From: Skeletonema tropicum
Taxonomy: Eukaryota; Bacillariophyta; Thalassiosirophyceae; Thalassiosirales; Thalassiosiraceae
Reading direction: 5' to 3'
Assembly: GCA_037178625.1 (NCBI GenBank)
Contig: CM074145.1
Coordinates: forward strand, 2,017,783-2,081,782
DNA: 64,000 nucleotides
Position numbers and translations under genes: made by a program. Below, one piece after another: positions 1 to 11,908 of this stretch. The first letter of the stretch is position 1. Every line of letters begins with the position of its first letter. The notes beneath the pieces were generated by a model, which saw only the letters and a list, made by a program, of their open reading frames with translations, was not told where the DNA came from and did no database searches.

Positions 1-104
1 TATCGCCAGCAAGCTATCGTGCATTTATATATTTTGCATAATTTATATATAATTATATATAAATTATGCAAAATATATAAACGCACGATAGCTTGCTGGC
101 GATA
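1..104. repeat. 104-bp near-perfect palindrome at window edge
   Basis: Two 52-base arms starting TATCGCCAGCAAGC are exact reverse complements except for one mismatch at base 23 of the left arm. The centre lies between bases 52 and 53 with no loop. The inner part is AT-rich, the outer 22 bases are mixed composition. It could be a foldback or MITE end, or an inverted-duplication junction. It starts at the first base of the window, so the true outer boundary is not visible. Confidence 0.9.
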
Positions 105-3039
105 GATGCCGGTAGCGATTACCAGGGGCGGGGGGCTAATATAATTAATAACGGTGAGACTCCCAGAGGCATTACATTCATAGCTACGAGTGTCGGATAG
201 TTAGCTAGATGAGCGCCATGGTGGAGGTGTCATTTTTCGTGGTCAAAAAATTTTAGCGATCAAGCGACCGCGGCGCCTTAAAATCAGACACCACTAGGGT
301 TATTTTCCAATTTATGGATTCCCACGTTAAATAAAGAGAAAGGGTCAGCTGTGTGTAAGAAAATTTGCCTAACCTTAATGAAAAACGTTATCGTTTTAAG
401 GCTATTTGCGTCTAATGTAGCTTACACATGAAGATGGTTAGAAGAAGATTATGTGTTTTGAGACAGCACAAGCAAGATCGACTGAGGCTGTCCCCGCATG
501 CCGTCCTATCTCCACAAAGTTTGGATCTTCATCACGAGGAGACATGCCCTTCAATTTCTCCCATTCGGAAACACACTTTGACAACGCCTCGCTCATGATT
601 ACGGAAGGCTCAAATGCACGAAGTCATCCCATTGCTTCCAGTAGATCTGCCTGCTCCACAATGTGCAACGTGCCAAAGCAAAGCCGAAGTCCGAAGTCAT
701 CAAAGACCAAAGAATGTTATGCCAGCAATTTCAAACCAACGAAGTAGTGTCCGATGCTAATCAGTTAATGATGAGTTTGGATAGGTTTGTGTCAAGTTGA
801 GGTCCTCAAAAATGCATCCAAGACTGATATAAGAGACAGAGAAGCACAAAATTACAACGAGAACAAGAAGAGCAGAGAGAACAACAAACTCAACAAGTCA
901 AACTCCAAGGCTCTTAAGGATGCATTCACCTCTGCCGGCTGCCGGACTATGCAGTTAGCAGTAAAGGATCAGTAGTACCTTTGGCAATGATCAAGAGGAC
1001 GTCTTGGCAGACAAAATCCCTGTAACAAAATGCTGCGATGTACGATGTAGAGATGAGCTTGAATTGTCAAGGTCGGCGAGTAACTCGAACAGTATCAATG
1101 GAAAAGCAAGAAAACAAGAGCAAGGCCACTTTTCTTCTCGAAATATCATAAACTGTCTCTGATAGCTCTACAACTATCTATAGTAATGCATGGACTTCTT
1201 CTTCTACTGTGACCTGTCGGATCACATGCGCTTGATCTTGATGAGTGTAAAACGACTGAACTGCTTGCGCAAAGAATGGCGCGAATGGAGGAACGTTTGG
1301 GGCATCTTCTTCAGTGCATACCAGTGTCAGTTTGCAAGCTTACGCGTCCTTGCCTCAGAGACTGGAGGCACGCCTCTATCCTTCTTCCACGTATCTGGAT
1401 CCTGATGCATCGTAGCAGAAGAAACACGGATGCCTTCAACAAATTCTGGGTGGAGAAGATGGCTGCAGGGGTTTCCTTCATATGCAATTCTGATGGCAGT
1501 GGCAAGCAGATTGATGCAACAGTCAGGCATTTCCGCCTCTTGAAGAATGGCAACTTGCCACGCAGCTTAAGGAGATTTAAGGATATCTTACACTTTGTAT
1601 CACTTCTTTTATTCTCTACTGTGTCTGTAACACATGCACGCCCGCAGTGCCAAAATAGAGATCTCTAATCCGCTATTTACGATGTCGTCAAGAAATCGCA
1701 TTTCCTCAACCAAAAAGACAAACATCTTGGACGGAGGAGCAGGGTGTCCTCCGGATGCAGCAATTGCAGATTCACAATGCATAATTGATTCTTCTACGCA
1801 CAACAACTTCAACCTACCAAAATTACTACTATCACACCAGCTCCAAACCCAAGCAGGCATCTCTTCGTGTTGCCTCTTGTCTGCTGATGACAATCGTGAA
1901 TGAAAATGAAAGCAGTCCTTCTAAACCTCTTGATCACCGGCTAAAGAGCCTCGTTGAGGGTGCTGCTACCATTCAGTCTTGCCCATATGAAATTACGCCT
2001 AAAAATGTTCTTCAACTTGGCCAGTCGAAGTCTGCGTTGAGGTTGAGACCGGAGGGAATTGGACAAGGAATTGCGCGCCGCCTTTCAACCTATGTGGTCT
2101 GTGGTTTTCTCCCATCGCCTGGGGGTTGGTACAGAACGTTATTTGTTCAATCCTCTGGAGACACCCCTGGCAGGTCTATTACAACCTTTGTGGAACAGGT
2201 AGGGATTCGATTGTTATGAATAATAATGATACTGATACGATCTGAAAAATGTCACTCTGCTACTGAAACTAACAAGGACTACCCCCTTTCACTTTCACTT
2301 CCGACTGAAGAGCTGTCTAGTTCTCTTCTGCGAAAGGAGACGCTATTCGCATGCTGGAACAAATCACAAATGGTAATCCTGCAGAAATCTGTTCTATCCT
2401 TGAACACGTATGTTTCCATCCTATCCTTGAACGTATGTTGTAAAAACTGCAACTCCCGTGCAGGAAGATTCGTCCTCCCTTCAAGGATGAATTCCTTCCT
2501 GTTCCTGTTCCTGAAGAACGATACTGAGTCAGAGCCTCCGAGCTCGTCAGCCGCTGGTGCACCAGGCTACTCTGTTGAGAGTAAGCAGTCAAGGGGAGTA
2601 GTGTCGCCGATGGGCCGGAGGACACCATTGGCTGAGACCAGACTTCTTCCCCACTTCTTCTGTAGGTGGTGGTGGTGGGGAAGTAGGCGAAATGGCTAAA
2701 GATAGAGATGCTACTGGCCATCATAGATGCAACGGCAACGGGTCCAGGCGACGAGCTACCATCCTTTGATAGCACGCAGCTCCTGAGAATAGACATCTAG
2801 GGAGTCCATCTCAAAGTAATAATACATTACAGGGTGGGGATAGGCTTCGTTATGACAAAATTACTAAGTATACGCGATAGAATGAGTCGTCGCCGTCGCA
2901 ATCAGGTAGTCTCAGCAACCGATATAGATAATTTCTTGGAGGCTATCAATGATAAATTGCATATTAATCTTGCCGATACCGATACTGAAATAGTCGATGG
3001 GGAGGTAGCAAGATTAATTGAGGAGAAGGAAAGTATCGC
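105..3039. other. No intact gene; probable decayed 5' part of a retroelement
   Basis: Only short, mutually overlapping open frames occur and none has a recognisable domain. Fragments with coding-like composition, for example on the plus strand near 2330-2420 and 2640-2760, are interrupted by stops and frame changes. Because the adjoining 3040-6730 is a decayed LINE-like pol, this stretch may be its lost first ORF and untranslated leader, but no motif proves it. Confidence 0.4.
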
Positions 3040-6000
3040 GTCCCACGTATTGGGGATATGCCTGAGCAGAAACCAAGCGGTGTGTTTAGGTTCATGGCCT
3101 GTCAGTTCAACAATATGGCTGGTTCCAAGACACGTCAGAAAAAGGTCGGCATTGTCAAGGAGCTGGTAAACACAAATATGACATTGATGCTGTTTGCGTT
3201 TGCGGGTCTGAAATAGGGTAATTTTTGTAGGTGGAATCCGTCCAACTCTTTTGGCTCATGGTTGAGGGATCTCAGCCAGTTCGGTCTAAAACAGGTCATA
3301 ATCATAATGTTCATGTACCTTCTCGCTCTACACACCTTGCAGGAGGCACGGGAATGGCTGTCTTGGTGGCAAGGAGATGCACCTCATACTCATTTGAATG
3401 GTTCTATTCCGATCGATGGCATCTTTACCACGGTGGATGTCGATGTCCCTTTCTGAAAGCCCAGGTGATCATAGAGCCTTCATCTTCATCTTTGACCTTA
3501 CTTCACAGAGCATTCTTGGTGAAAACTTCGAGTCCTCGCGCGGTGAAGATTTACCTTTCTGAGATGTGCAAACTTATCCGTCCATCGTATAGATATAAAA
3601 CAGCGACTGACCTTACCATACACATCTTGACTGCGTCCTGCGCCTGCGGAGCCTCTTTTTCGTCAGACATCGACATCGATGATATTATATGAGGCATTGT
3701 GAGAGTAAATGTTGTCCTCTCCAGTTCCCTACACTTCCGTGGAGTGAACCAGTGGCCTAATGGTATGATAGGAAACGTGCATATGAACATCTTCGATTGA
3801 TTTTGCTTCGCGGGTGCACTGGTAATATTAGCAAAACGTCATGGGATCGAGAACCCTGAGGCTCTCACTCTTGAGCAGGTCGAAGAAGGTATCAATATCA
3901 AGTATTGTCAGCGACGACTTCGTATGCTTACTATTACTGCCCAGGCCCAGGCCCAGGCTTCTGCTTTGCAAAGCGTCACCCAGAGGAATCAACTGATTGC
4001 TGCCGAGGCTTCCAGGAATACTCAAAAAGTTATTTGTCTGAAACAAATTGTGGCTAATGAATCTAGTAAGAAGAGATGGCGTCAGATAACTCGTTCGACG
4101 AAGGCATCCTTTGGTGGAGCTGTATTTAAGACAACTCAGATCAAAGACAAAGACGGTGTCCTAATAATTTCTGCTCATTGATTTTGTATCGTAATTTGTC
4201 GCACACATTGTAATTGTATCCTTTCTTTCCTTCCATTCAATCTCTATGAGGCGCGGACCTTAACCATCTTGACAAGTTTATCTTTGGTAATGGTAAGAAG
4301 GCTATGAATATCCTGTCAGAGGCAAAAGTGTGATACCAGAGGAGCACTTTGCCCAGAAAGAGAGCACTGCTGATGCTGAGGGTGCCAATATGGATAAGAT
4401 GCTTACTTTTGATCTGTCACTGTCATGTTTTTCCAGGACACCTCTATGTCTAATGTCTCCGTTGATGCAGAGAACTGTTTTGATCGCATCTCGCACGTTA
4501 ACGTTTTCCTGATGCTCATTTGGTACGTTCTCCTTAATGACTGGAGGCTCGTCACAATGTTTTTGGAAGTGATTGGTCATATGCGACTTTACCAGCGTAC
4601 AGGGTATGGTGATTCACACATACCTTTGTGGGAGGTAAGGACCTTCCTCGTCCGTTTCAAGGGAAGAGTCAAAAGAGCGGCAGGGCACCTGCAGCCTGCA
4701 GCATGATCCACCTAATACTAGTACTATGGCAATTTTGGCCTATCTTCGTCAGGGGTTTTCTTCGTCCTTCACCAGTCCTTTTACTTTTACTAGAGAAGTG
4801 TTTGGATCGAGGGGTAGACTCTTTGTGGATGTGGATGATACCAACCTGTATATCACCCTTGACCTTGATACCGACTATATGAATACTATATGGTCGCTAC
4901 GTTGCTGTACGATGAGATCATGGGGATCTCTCCTCATGACTGGTGGTGGCTCTGCTAAGAAAAAAAGTGCTACTGGCAGCCTATTCTCTACGAATCCAAG
5001 GATGGCCTATGGTACTACGTTGAAGAGGTGGATATTGAACTTCATGTACCACAACCGGGTGACACATCCGTTCCTATTGCTCAACTCTCTCGGTTTGAAT
5101 CTGCCAAGGAGTTGGGAGTGAAGGAATGTGTAGCTGGTGGTAGTCTGGTTGTCATGACCAGTTGGAATCTATGTGACAAGTTTAGCCAATGGGTGGCCAA
5201 GGTTCGGAACTCGTACTCGTATTTACAACCCGGACTTGCCTGGGCGGCCTATCGTCTTCAGATATGGCCAGGGATACGATATAGATATAGTTTGGACTTT
5301 AACCAACGACACATGGAGGGATCTTTTTCAAGACATCTATTACACTTACGCCTTGTTACCTCTTTATACCCTCTTTAGGTGTTGTCCGTAGCTTCAGGAA
5401 GCTATCACGCACTGTCCATCAAGCGGTTGGGATTGGGACTGTTGGCTTGTGGTTGTGGCATATGCCTACTGATACTGAACAACTTCTATTGAACGATTGA
5501 CGATGTTGCTTCAGCACTACCAAAGGCAAAGGGATTCAACTCTTCGGGGGAAGTTCAGGGCCATGACACGGTGGTTACAGCTTGAAATTGGCACAAGTCT
5601 CTCCCCATTTGAACTATCATATGTCATGTGGTCGCCTTTGGCAACTCACTGTTGCCATAAAATGCTGTGGAGGACAATTCAATGGTCAGGTACTGAATTA
5701 TACTAAATTATACATTGATTCTGTCCAGATTCCGCATCCTCGCGAGAATGACATTTGCATAAAATGTGGAGTACGCCTTCCAACAGGGTTGTACGGGTGA
5801 AGATCTGCTCAGCATTAATCGCTGTCGGAATGCCTTAAATCTACTTTTTCTTTCCGACATTAATGCTGTGGATGGGTCACATTTTGAGCGCTCCTTGATC
5901 TCACGTCATGACAATTTTCCAATTGACTCGTCGTACGAATTTCAAGTGTCTATTCCAACTCCACTTGACTGGAAACAGTGGGAAGCCTTCTGGACCTGGA

Positions 6001-6730
6001 CAAGGGTTAGCGGACCGAGTTGTTCTGCCTACCGCTTCTTGGGATGTTGGATAAATGCTTCTCACCGCAAGTGACGCTGGTATAATGACGAAGGTTGTGA
6101 CCAGTTACATTATAAGACTGATTCCTCTACCTCTATCTACCGTTCTCCTTTACAATAAGTGTGGTTCCAGCAGGACACGTTCACAACGCACATATGTTTG
6201 CTCCCACGTCGAGAGGAAAGTCAACAAATATAGGGACAAATATCACTGGGATCCCTACATCTACACATCGGTTCATGCTATCACGAAGAATTTGGTGCAA
6301 CGGCTCTATACCGGCCCTGCCCTTTCGCCACCAACAGCAACAGCGTCACCGCCCGACTTCTGCTTCTGGTCCTTTCTTGCTAGTCAGGGTGGTACTTGGA
6401 TGTGGAGAGACGTAGTCAACTCAGCTGAAGACCCATATGATCTACAGTGGCTTACGACGGCAATACGGTCGAATACAGCGCTTTGGTGTACTGATTGTGA
6501 GATGGCTCTCATGACCCTATCTCCGCTCCTGAGATTAGTGGAGCTGGCTGGATAATTTATGATACGGATACAGATACAGAAGAGCAACATCTGTATGGCG
6601 CCTTCTTTTAGCGGTCTGATCAAGCGAGCTCCTACAGACTGTAGTACAGAGGTGAAATGATTGGTAATCTTGCCAATAGATGTGCAAGTTGCACATCTAT
6701 TCGTGCTGGTCAACGAACGCCCTGCCTCGA
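3040..6730 (+). pseudogene. Decayed LINE-like retroelement pol (endonuclease, reverse transcriptase, RNase H)
   Basis: Fragments in all three plus frames line up in the order of a non-LTR retroelement polyprotein. A GDHRAFIFDLT-type endonuclease C-terminus lies near 3462-3500. A basic connector with KKRWRQITRSTKASFGGAV lies near 4070-4125. Reverse-transcriptase segments follow: SVDAENCFDRI near 4450 and the catalytic motif RLFVDVDDTNLYI near 4810-4855. Post-RT pieces include SRTVHQAVG near 5410 and PRENDICIKCG near 5738-5770. An RNase H-like piece containing DPYDLQWL lies near 6430-6460. Stops and frameshifts break every domain, so no protein is made. The order and motifs indicate a LINE-like family; the exact family and the ends of the element cannot be fixed from the sequence alone. 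Confidence 0.7.
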
Positions 6731-8181
6731 TCCAAGAATCGTCGTGTCTCTACACGCCAGAAGCAGAAGCTCGGCCTCGATGAGAGGTGGAAATAAATAA
6801 ATACGAAGTTAATCAGATTAGAATTAGATATCTACATCTACGATACCGATACTGAAAGGGACCTGCCGATGAGAGGTGGAAACCCAATACGACAAAAACT
6901 AGATCTCCATTTAGTCAGTCGGAACGTGAGAGGCGCTCACTGTTGGGAGCTTCTACCTTTTCTAGAAGTCGACCACATCCTTCCTCCACCTCCACCATAG
7001 CCAGCTTCAAGGAAGCAACAAGAAAGAGGAAGAGGCTGAGGCTGAGGATGAGGAAACCTGATTGCAAACGTGGTTACGCTACGTTTGTTGGTTCTACTAG
7101 TATTGATGGTTACACCCTTAAATTGCCGAAGTCGAAGTGAGGATTAGCCTCAGTCGCCTCGTTGCGGCCTTGCTATGGCTATGTCACAGGGAAAGACTCT
7201 CTTCCGGTATCCTAATACCGGTACGATAGTCATCCTTCGTGTTCCCACGTGTCAAATAGCAACCACGGTGAGAACCCGTGATAGATCCTATCACACACAA
7301 CATGACGTCGCACGTGCGTTGGTACATCACAATCACAAGAAGAAAAAGTACGCACTATTGCACTTTGCACTTTGTGAAGAATCATTGTTTTTTTTGCACC
7401 TATCAGACGCTACCCCAAGGGCCACTTTTATTTACATTCCATTCTGATTCCTATTTCGAGGAGTTCCTCTCTAGAGAAGCATGTTAATGTTACCCACAAG
7501 TTGTCACAAGTTCGGGACCTGGCATAATTTGTTGGTTGTTGGCACAGCGCAATCGCAATAGCAACAAGTATGAAGGTCAATACTTACACTTACCGAACTT
7601 GATCGATTGATGGAGCGAGGTCGATACGTACTACTTGCCTTGCTAATAACTTCCTTGATTGTGGTTACATAGGTACTTGTGATGTAGTCAAAGAGTGAAA
7701 AGTGCAGAAGTAATGCTGACGAAGTGACACACATGGTAATGAGTTCTTGTATGTGTCATATATTGATTTGTGGACGAATTGAAGTACTTATTTAAGTTTA
7801 CAATGTGGGAAGGATAGGATGGATCTGTACTGTCAGTAGCCACGGTGATCACTGTGGACCATATCTGATTTTGCGGTAGTCTGCATGGCTCCATGGACGG
7901 TGATATCTCTAGCTTGGCTTGGGCTTGGCTGTTCATGGTGACTTATTTGCAACATCATTCGGAAGGTGGAAGTGGAAGTTCCTCCCATGTGAGAATGATT
8001 AATCCATAAAAGGTAGGATAAGCTCGCCGCGTTACGTATTCACACTTACAAAGCAGAGATGATGATGGAAAGTATCTCTCAAATATTCGAATGACGTAGC
8101 CTCCAATGAGACGATTATGCACAAGACTGAAGCTCCCTCCAGGAGACATCAATAATCTAAACCGACGACAGACAGACGTAA
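6731..8181. other. Gene-poor stretch between retroelement and tRNAs
   Basis: No convincing coding region. 6731-7140 is probably the tail of the decayed retroelement: it repeats the words ACGATACCGATACTGAAA also found near 2978. 7141-8181 contains only short shadow ORFs. Confidence 0.5.
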
Positions 8182-8253
8182 GGGGCTGTGGCACAGTGGT
8201 AGCGCGTCCGCTTTGCATGCGGAAAGTCCGGGGTTCGACTCCCCGCAGCTCCA
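8182..8253 (+). tRNA. trnA-UGC: tRNA-Ala (anticodon UGC)
   Basis: A complete 72-nt cloverleaf. The acceptor stem GGGGCTG pairs with CAGCTCC (one G-T wobble) and the discriminator is A. The anticodon stem TCCGC/GCGGA encloses the loop TTTGCAT, giving anticodon TGC. The T arm carries GGTTCGACTCC, which also serves as the B box of the internal pol III promoter. No intron is present and CCA is not encoded. Only ATCCT separates it from the following tRNA-Leu, with no T-run between them, so the two are probably made as one precursor. Confidence 0.95.
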
Positions 8254-8258
8254 ATCCT

Positions 8259-8340
8259 GCATTCGTGTCCGAGCGGTCCAAGGAGCTCGACTCAAGTTCG
8301 AGTGTGTTCGCACTCGTGGGTTCAAATCCCACCGAATGCA
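8259..8340 (+). tRNA. trnL-CAA: tRNA-Leu (anticodon CAA)
   Basis: An 82-nt class-II tRNA. The acceptor stem GCATTCG pairs with CGAATGC and the discriminator is A. The anticodon stem CTCGA/TCGAG encloses CTCAAGT, giving anticodon CAA. The variable arm is long, as expected for Leu. The T arm is GTGGG-TTCAAAT-CCCAC, and GGTTCAAATCC is the B box. No intron. It lies 5 nt after tRNA-Ala and is followed directly by T-runs. Confidence 0.95.
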
Positions 8341-8343
8341 TTA

Positions 8344-8354
8344 TTTTTATTTTT
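8344..8354 (+). terminator. RNA polymerase III terminator
   Basis: Two T5 runs separated by one A start 4 nt after the tRNA-Leu gene. Runs of four or more T are the standard pol III stop signal. This is the first such run after the start of tRNA-Ala, consistent with a dicistronic tRNA transcript. Confidence 0.75.
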
Positions 8355-9529
8355 CGTGCATGATACAGCGCACATGTCGTTATTATCATTACCATTACAT
8401 TGACCACGCGCACCTTTTGATAGGTACCATAGCGGATAGCGGGCTTCACCATCTATCCGTCCAGACGTCTCTAGTTACATTAATAATTTTTGCAATTCAT
8501 AGAATATGGTACCTACGTTTCATATCGTCAATATGAATATGGGACAACGAAATCACTCCAGCTCTAGCCACAAGTTCAGCCAAGTCCATCGTTTTGCAAT
8601 GTGATGTAACTTACATACTCCCCAAAGTGCACTTATACTTATCTTCTGCCTTTTATATTTAGCTGCAGCCACATGCATCTTTTTCTTTTTTTCCCGCTCT
8701 AGAGCCTAAACCTAAAAAATGTAGCTCTCCATCTCAAATTGAAATCACACCTACACTTATCCGTAGCTGTAGTGCTGCAGTGTCAGCTTTAGCTTCGTTG
8801 CAATGATTATCAAAAAAAGTATGTATTCAAGCTCGACTCTTGTACCTACATATTGTATGTAATAGAAATTTTAAAGTACGTCTGGTGGGCCCTCAAGAGG
8901 CGACACATTATTTATGCTACTTAGGAGTAAGTGATAACGAACATGATGTTGTGCATGCTGCATGCAGTAGATACTTATTTCCCAGATGTTGTAAGTAAGT
9001 AGCCTGTATGTGTCTTTTCAGCAGCCCTTTGAACGCGTTACGACACTGAAAGTCTTCCAAATATCACCCTTGTAAAATGTTCATCGCATTGTTGAGAGAA
9101 CCTTTGTGATTTTAATGAATACTCCTAATATGGTAATTACAAAATAAATACTTCCAAATAATTACATGAACAAATGGGGTGAAGTTTTACTGTATGAGGG
9201 GCTCAGGTAAGGACACCATCTTCCGAGGGGCGCAGGTAAGGACACCATCTCATACACAAACACCATGGGCCGATCTGAGTTTGATTTGCAGTGTTTGTTG
9301 ATTGACAGCAACGGCAAGCAAGATGTTGTAATCGTGTTATTGCGCAACTTTGAATTCAATTGAGGATGCATTGATGCAATAATAGTATCTACCAAGGGCC
9401 GGGACATTGTATCATCTGCCTACTGCTGCGAAGAGAGGGCTTTTCGAAGATAAAGACTGCTCGACCGACATTTCAATTATTTGCCCAAACAAACGGCCTT
9501 ATTTCGAATATATAATACATAACGCAACA
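8355..9529. other. Intergenic region
   Basis: No supported gene. It contains a short tandem duplication: GAGGGGCTCAGGTAAGGACA at 9196 and a copy at 9225. An AT-rich stretch (ATATATAATACATAAC) just upstream of 9530 may belong to the promoter or leader of the next gene. Confidence 0.5.
9196..9250 (+). repeat. Two-copy 26-bp direct repeat
   Basis: Copies at 9196-9221 and 9225-9250 differ at one base (CTC versus CGC) and are separated by 3 nt. Function unknown. Confidence 0.8.
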
Positions 9530-11059
9530 ATGATGAAACAAAGCCTCCTCTTCCTTCTCCTTGGCTACACATCACACGCCCAACAACATCAACAACAGGG
9601 ATGTCGAACCACCACATCGACACAAAGCATCACATGCACACAAACCTCCTGCACTCCCCGTTACGACGGTGGATGCTCCGATGACGAATTTCAAGAAGAT
9701 TCCACACAAACGTATTGTAATGTACAGGGGGATACGACTACGTGTGGCTATAGTGTCATTTGTTGCTCTCCTCAGTCACAACATGGCGGCGGTGGCGGGA
9801 CGATGATGACGACGTCTCAATCATCTGGAACTTGTGGAAATGGAAATAGGGGCAACACAATCTGCCCAATTGTAGGAGAATGCTGTAGTCCATTCGGATG
9901 GTGTGGTACTACCCCCGATCATTGCAGCGGTGGTGGTGGCGGTGACTCCTCCAATACTAATAATTATAACAATAATCAAGCAACAACAGCAACCGAACCA
10001 GCAGCGTCCGATTGGTGGGATAATGAAGCAATATACAAAAAGGATCCATCTTCCAGTAGTACACGATATACCGATACATACTCGTCCACTTGGAATGGCC
10101 TACCATCACCATCCGATCAACAAAATTTACGATCTTCTACTGACTCGTATAATACCAGGTCGTCATCATCACAAGTAGCAACAAGTGCAGGAGCAGGTGC
10201 CGGATTAGGATTTGCATTTGTAGTTATTGGTATAGCTGGATGTTATGCTTGGAGGAGAGAACAGGAGAAGGCAGATTGTCCGGGGGGGATGACGGATGGC
10301 GTCGTTCTTCCTCCTGTTGTGAATGGTGTGTTGGATGCGGATGGGGGGAGTTTGGCTAGGAGATATGGTATTGATAGTAGTAGTGAGGAGGAGGAGGAGG
10401 AGGAGGATGTAGATGTGAGGAGTAAACGATCGAGGAATACCAATAATATGGGACGTGATCCAAGTGTGTATGGAAGTAGTGGCGTTGTTGTAGAACAAGT
10501 CGAAGATGTTGATGGAAGGAGTAAATCATCATCATCATCGAGAAGAGGAATGGGGAGAGATCCAAGTGTAAGGAATAATGGAGGTAGTATTAGAAGTAGT
10601 AGTAACGGGGGTGGTGGGAGTAATAGACGACGCTCTTCTGTTGAAGATCATGATGCTAGGAGTCATCGAACTTCTACTACTCGTGCTACTACTACTACTA
10701 CCAAGAGCAAACGAGGGGGTGGGGGAAACAGAGATCCTAGTATCAACAACGGTAGCACTAATGTTACTGGTACTGGCAGCAACAGCAGCAGCAACGGTTC
10801 TTCCACAAAGGACAAGGTGAAAAAGAAGAAGAAGAAGCAGTCACAATATCCAGCTCCAGCCTCAGCACCACCTCGTCCACCACCACCACCCCAGGTAATG
10901 AATCTTCTCGATCGAAAATTGAGTAATAATAGTAAAGAGTCCGACTCACGGAAACAGCGAAAAGAGTGGGTTAAGAAAACAATCTATGATACTGGATCGG
11001 AAGAAGATGAGGATGGATTTGATGATGATACGGACTCGCAGTTGAATTGGGCAGCTTAA
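9530..11059 (+). CDS. Secreted/membrane protein with hevein-like chitin-binding module
   Basis: 509 aa, single exon. The ATG at 9530 is chosen over the in-frame ATG at 9407 because MMKQSLLFLLLGYTSHAQQ is a typical signal peptide; the upstream extension has none. A Cys-rich region (about 23-80) is followed by a hevein/CBM18-like module at about 101-131, with C-GNGNRGNTICP, ECCSPFGWCG and TTPDHC giving six of the usual eight cysteines plus the conserved Ser and aromatic ligands. Such modules bind chitin or GlcNAc polymers. A single membrane segment lies at about 221-241 (GLGFAFVVIGIAGCYAW), and the tail after it is long, charged and full of Ser, Gly, Glu and Lys runs. The likely topology is an extracellular sugar-binding domain and an intracellular disordered tail. 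Diatoms make chitin fibres, so a wall role fits, but this is inference. Confidence 0.8.
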   Translation: MMKQSLLFLLLGYTSHAQQHQQQGCRTTTSTQSITCTQTSCTPRYDGGCSDDEFQEDSTQTYCNVQGDTTTCGYSVICCSPQSQHGGGGGTMMTTSQSSGTCGNGNRGNTICPIVGECCSPFGWCGTTPDHCSGGGGGDSSNTNNYNNNQATTATEPAASDWWDNEAIYKKDPSSSSTRYTDTYSSTWNGLPSPSDQQNLRSSTDSYNTRSSSSQVATSAGAGAGLGFAFVVIGIAGCYAWRREQEKADCPGGMTDGVVLPPVVNGVLDADGGSLARRYGIDSSSEEEEEEEDVDVRSKRSRNTNNMGRDPSVYGSSGVVVEQVEDVDGRSKSSSSSRRGMGRDPSVRNNGGSIRSSSNGGGGSNRRRSSVEDHDARSHRTSTTRATTTTTKSKRGGGGNRDPSINNGSTNVTGTGSNSSSNGSSTKDKVKKKKKKQSQYPAPASAPPRPPPPPQVMNLLDRKLSNNSKESDSRKQRKEWVKKTIYDTGSEEDEDGFDDDTDSQLNWAA

Positions 11060-11138
11060 TAATGTAAAGCTCTCAAACTTGAATGTTAAAATAATATGTT
11101 ATAGGTGCATAATGATACGTACCAGAGGTCTTTCTTAT

Positions 11139-11908
11139 TTATGTAACTTGCACCAACATAGAATCAATGGCTTCCACAATTGCAGCTGAAACTTCCTCAG
11201 GCTCCTTCGTTCCATCAACTTCGACAGAAATATCCTTGTAAACCCCCTTCACTGCATCAATATTGGTACGGAATTCTTCCAAACGGACCGTAACTTTCTC
11301 CTCGGTATCATCACTCCTTTGCTCCAATCGAGCCAACACCTTTTCATCCTCCGGTGGAGAAAATGTCATGTGATAAATCTTTCCAGTTTCTGGATCAGTC
11401 CTCCTCCCAACGACACGCTCGACCAAAATATCCTGAGGCACATCAAGGAAAATGAAGCAATCGGCGGAAACTCCAGCCTCGACGAGGGCCTCAGCTTGGG
11501 CAGGTGTGCGGGGAAACCCATCGAGGAGCCATCCAGATTTCATACAGTCCGATTCTTTAAGACGATCTTTTACAACTCCAATGATGACCTCGTCAGGAAC
11601 AAGTTTTCCAGCATCCATAAAGTCTTTTGCTTCGATACCGACGTCACTTCCTGCTGCGACTGCGGCTCGAAGCATATCACCTGTACTTAAATGAATAACC
11701 CCATCTATAAAGAATAAGAGAGAAGAATGTGAGAGATGAATCATATGTCAGAGAATGTGAGTGTAATCGAATCGGAGTCGGAATATCAATCTCTTCGTCA
11801 TCATTGCTACTTCCTTCGCCACTTACATTTCTCTTTGATAATCTCACACTGAGTACCCTTACCACTCGCTGGAGCTCCACCAATAATCAATCGTGGTGGA
11901 GACTTCAT
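11139..11908 (-). CDS. Adenylate kinase, two exons (N-terminal extension possible)
   Basis: Catalyses ATP + AMP = 2 ADP. Exons 11908-11827 and 11704-11139 splice across a 122-nt intron (GTAAGT...TTATAG) to give 215 aa. The P-loop GGAPASGKGTQ is in exon 1. Exon 2 continues with HLSTGDMLR (AMP site), LLDGFPRT, a LID beginning GRRTDPETGKIYH, and RSDD followed by RLEEF. The long LID matches the larger adenylate kinase class. The ORF is open upstream of the chosen ATG to a possible acceptor (CACCTAG) at 11954, and a further donor-like GTGAGT lies near 12034. An organelle-targeting leader is therefore possible, but I could not join the upstream pieces in one frame. It converges on the chitin-binding gene with 79 nt between their stops. 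Confidence 0.9.

Noticed and set aside
451..2800. Several ORFs of 60-157 codons
   Set aside because: They overlap one another in different frames, have no recognisable domain, and lie beside a decayed retroelement; treated as remnants or chance.
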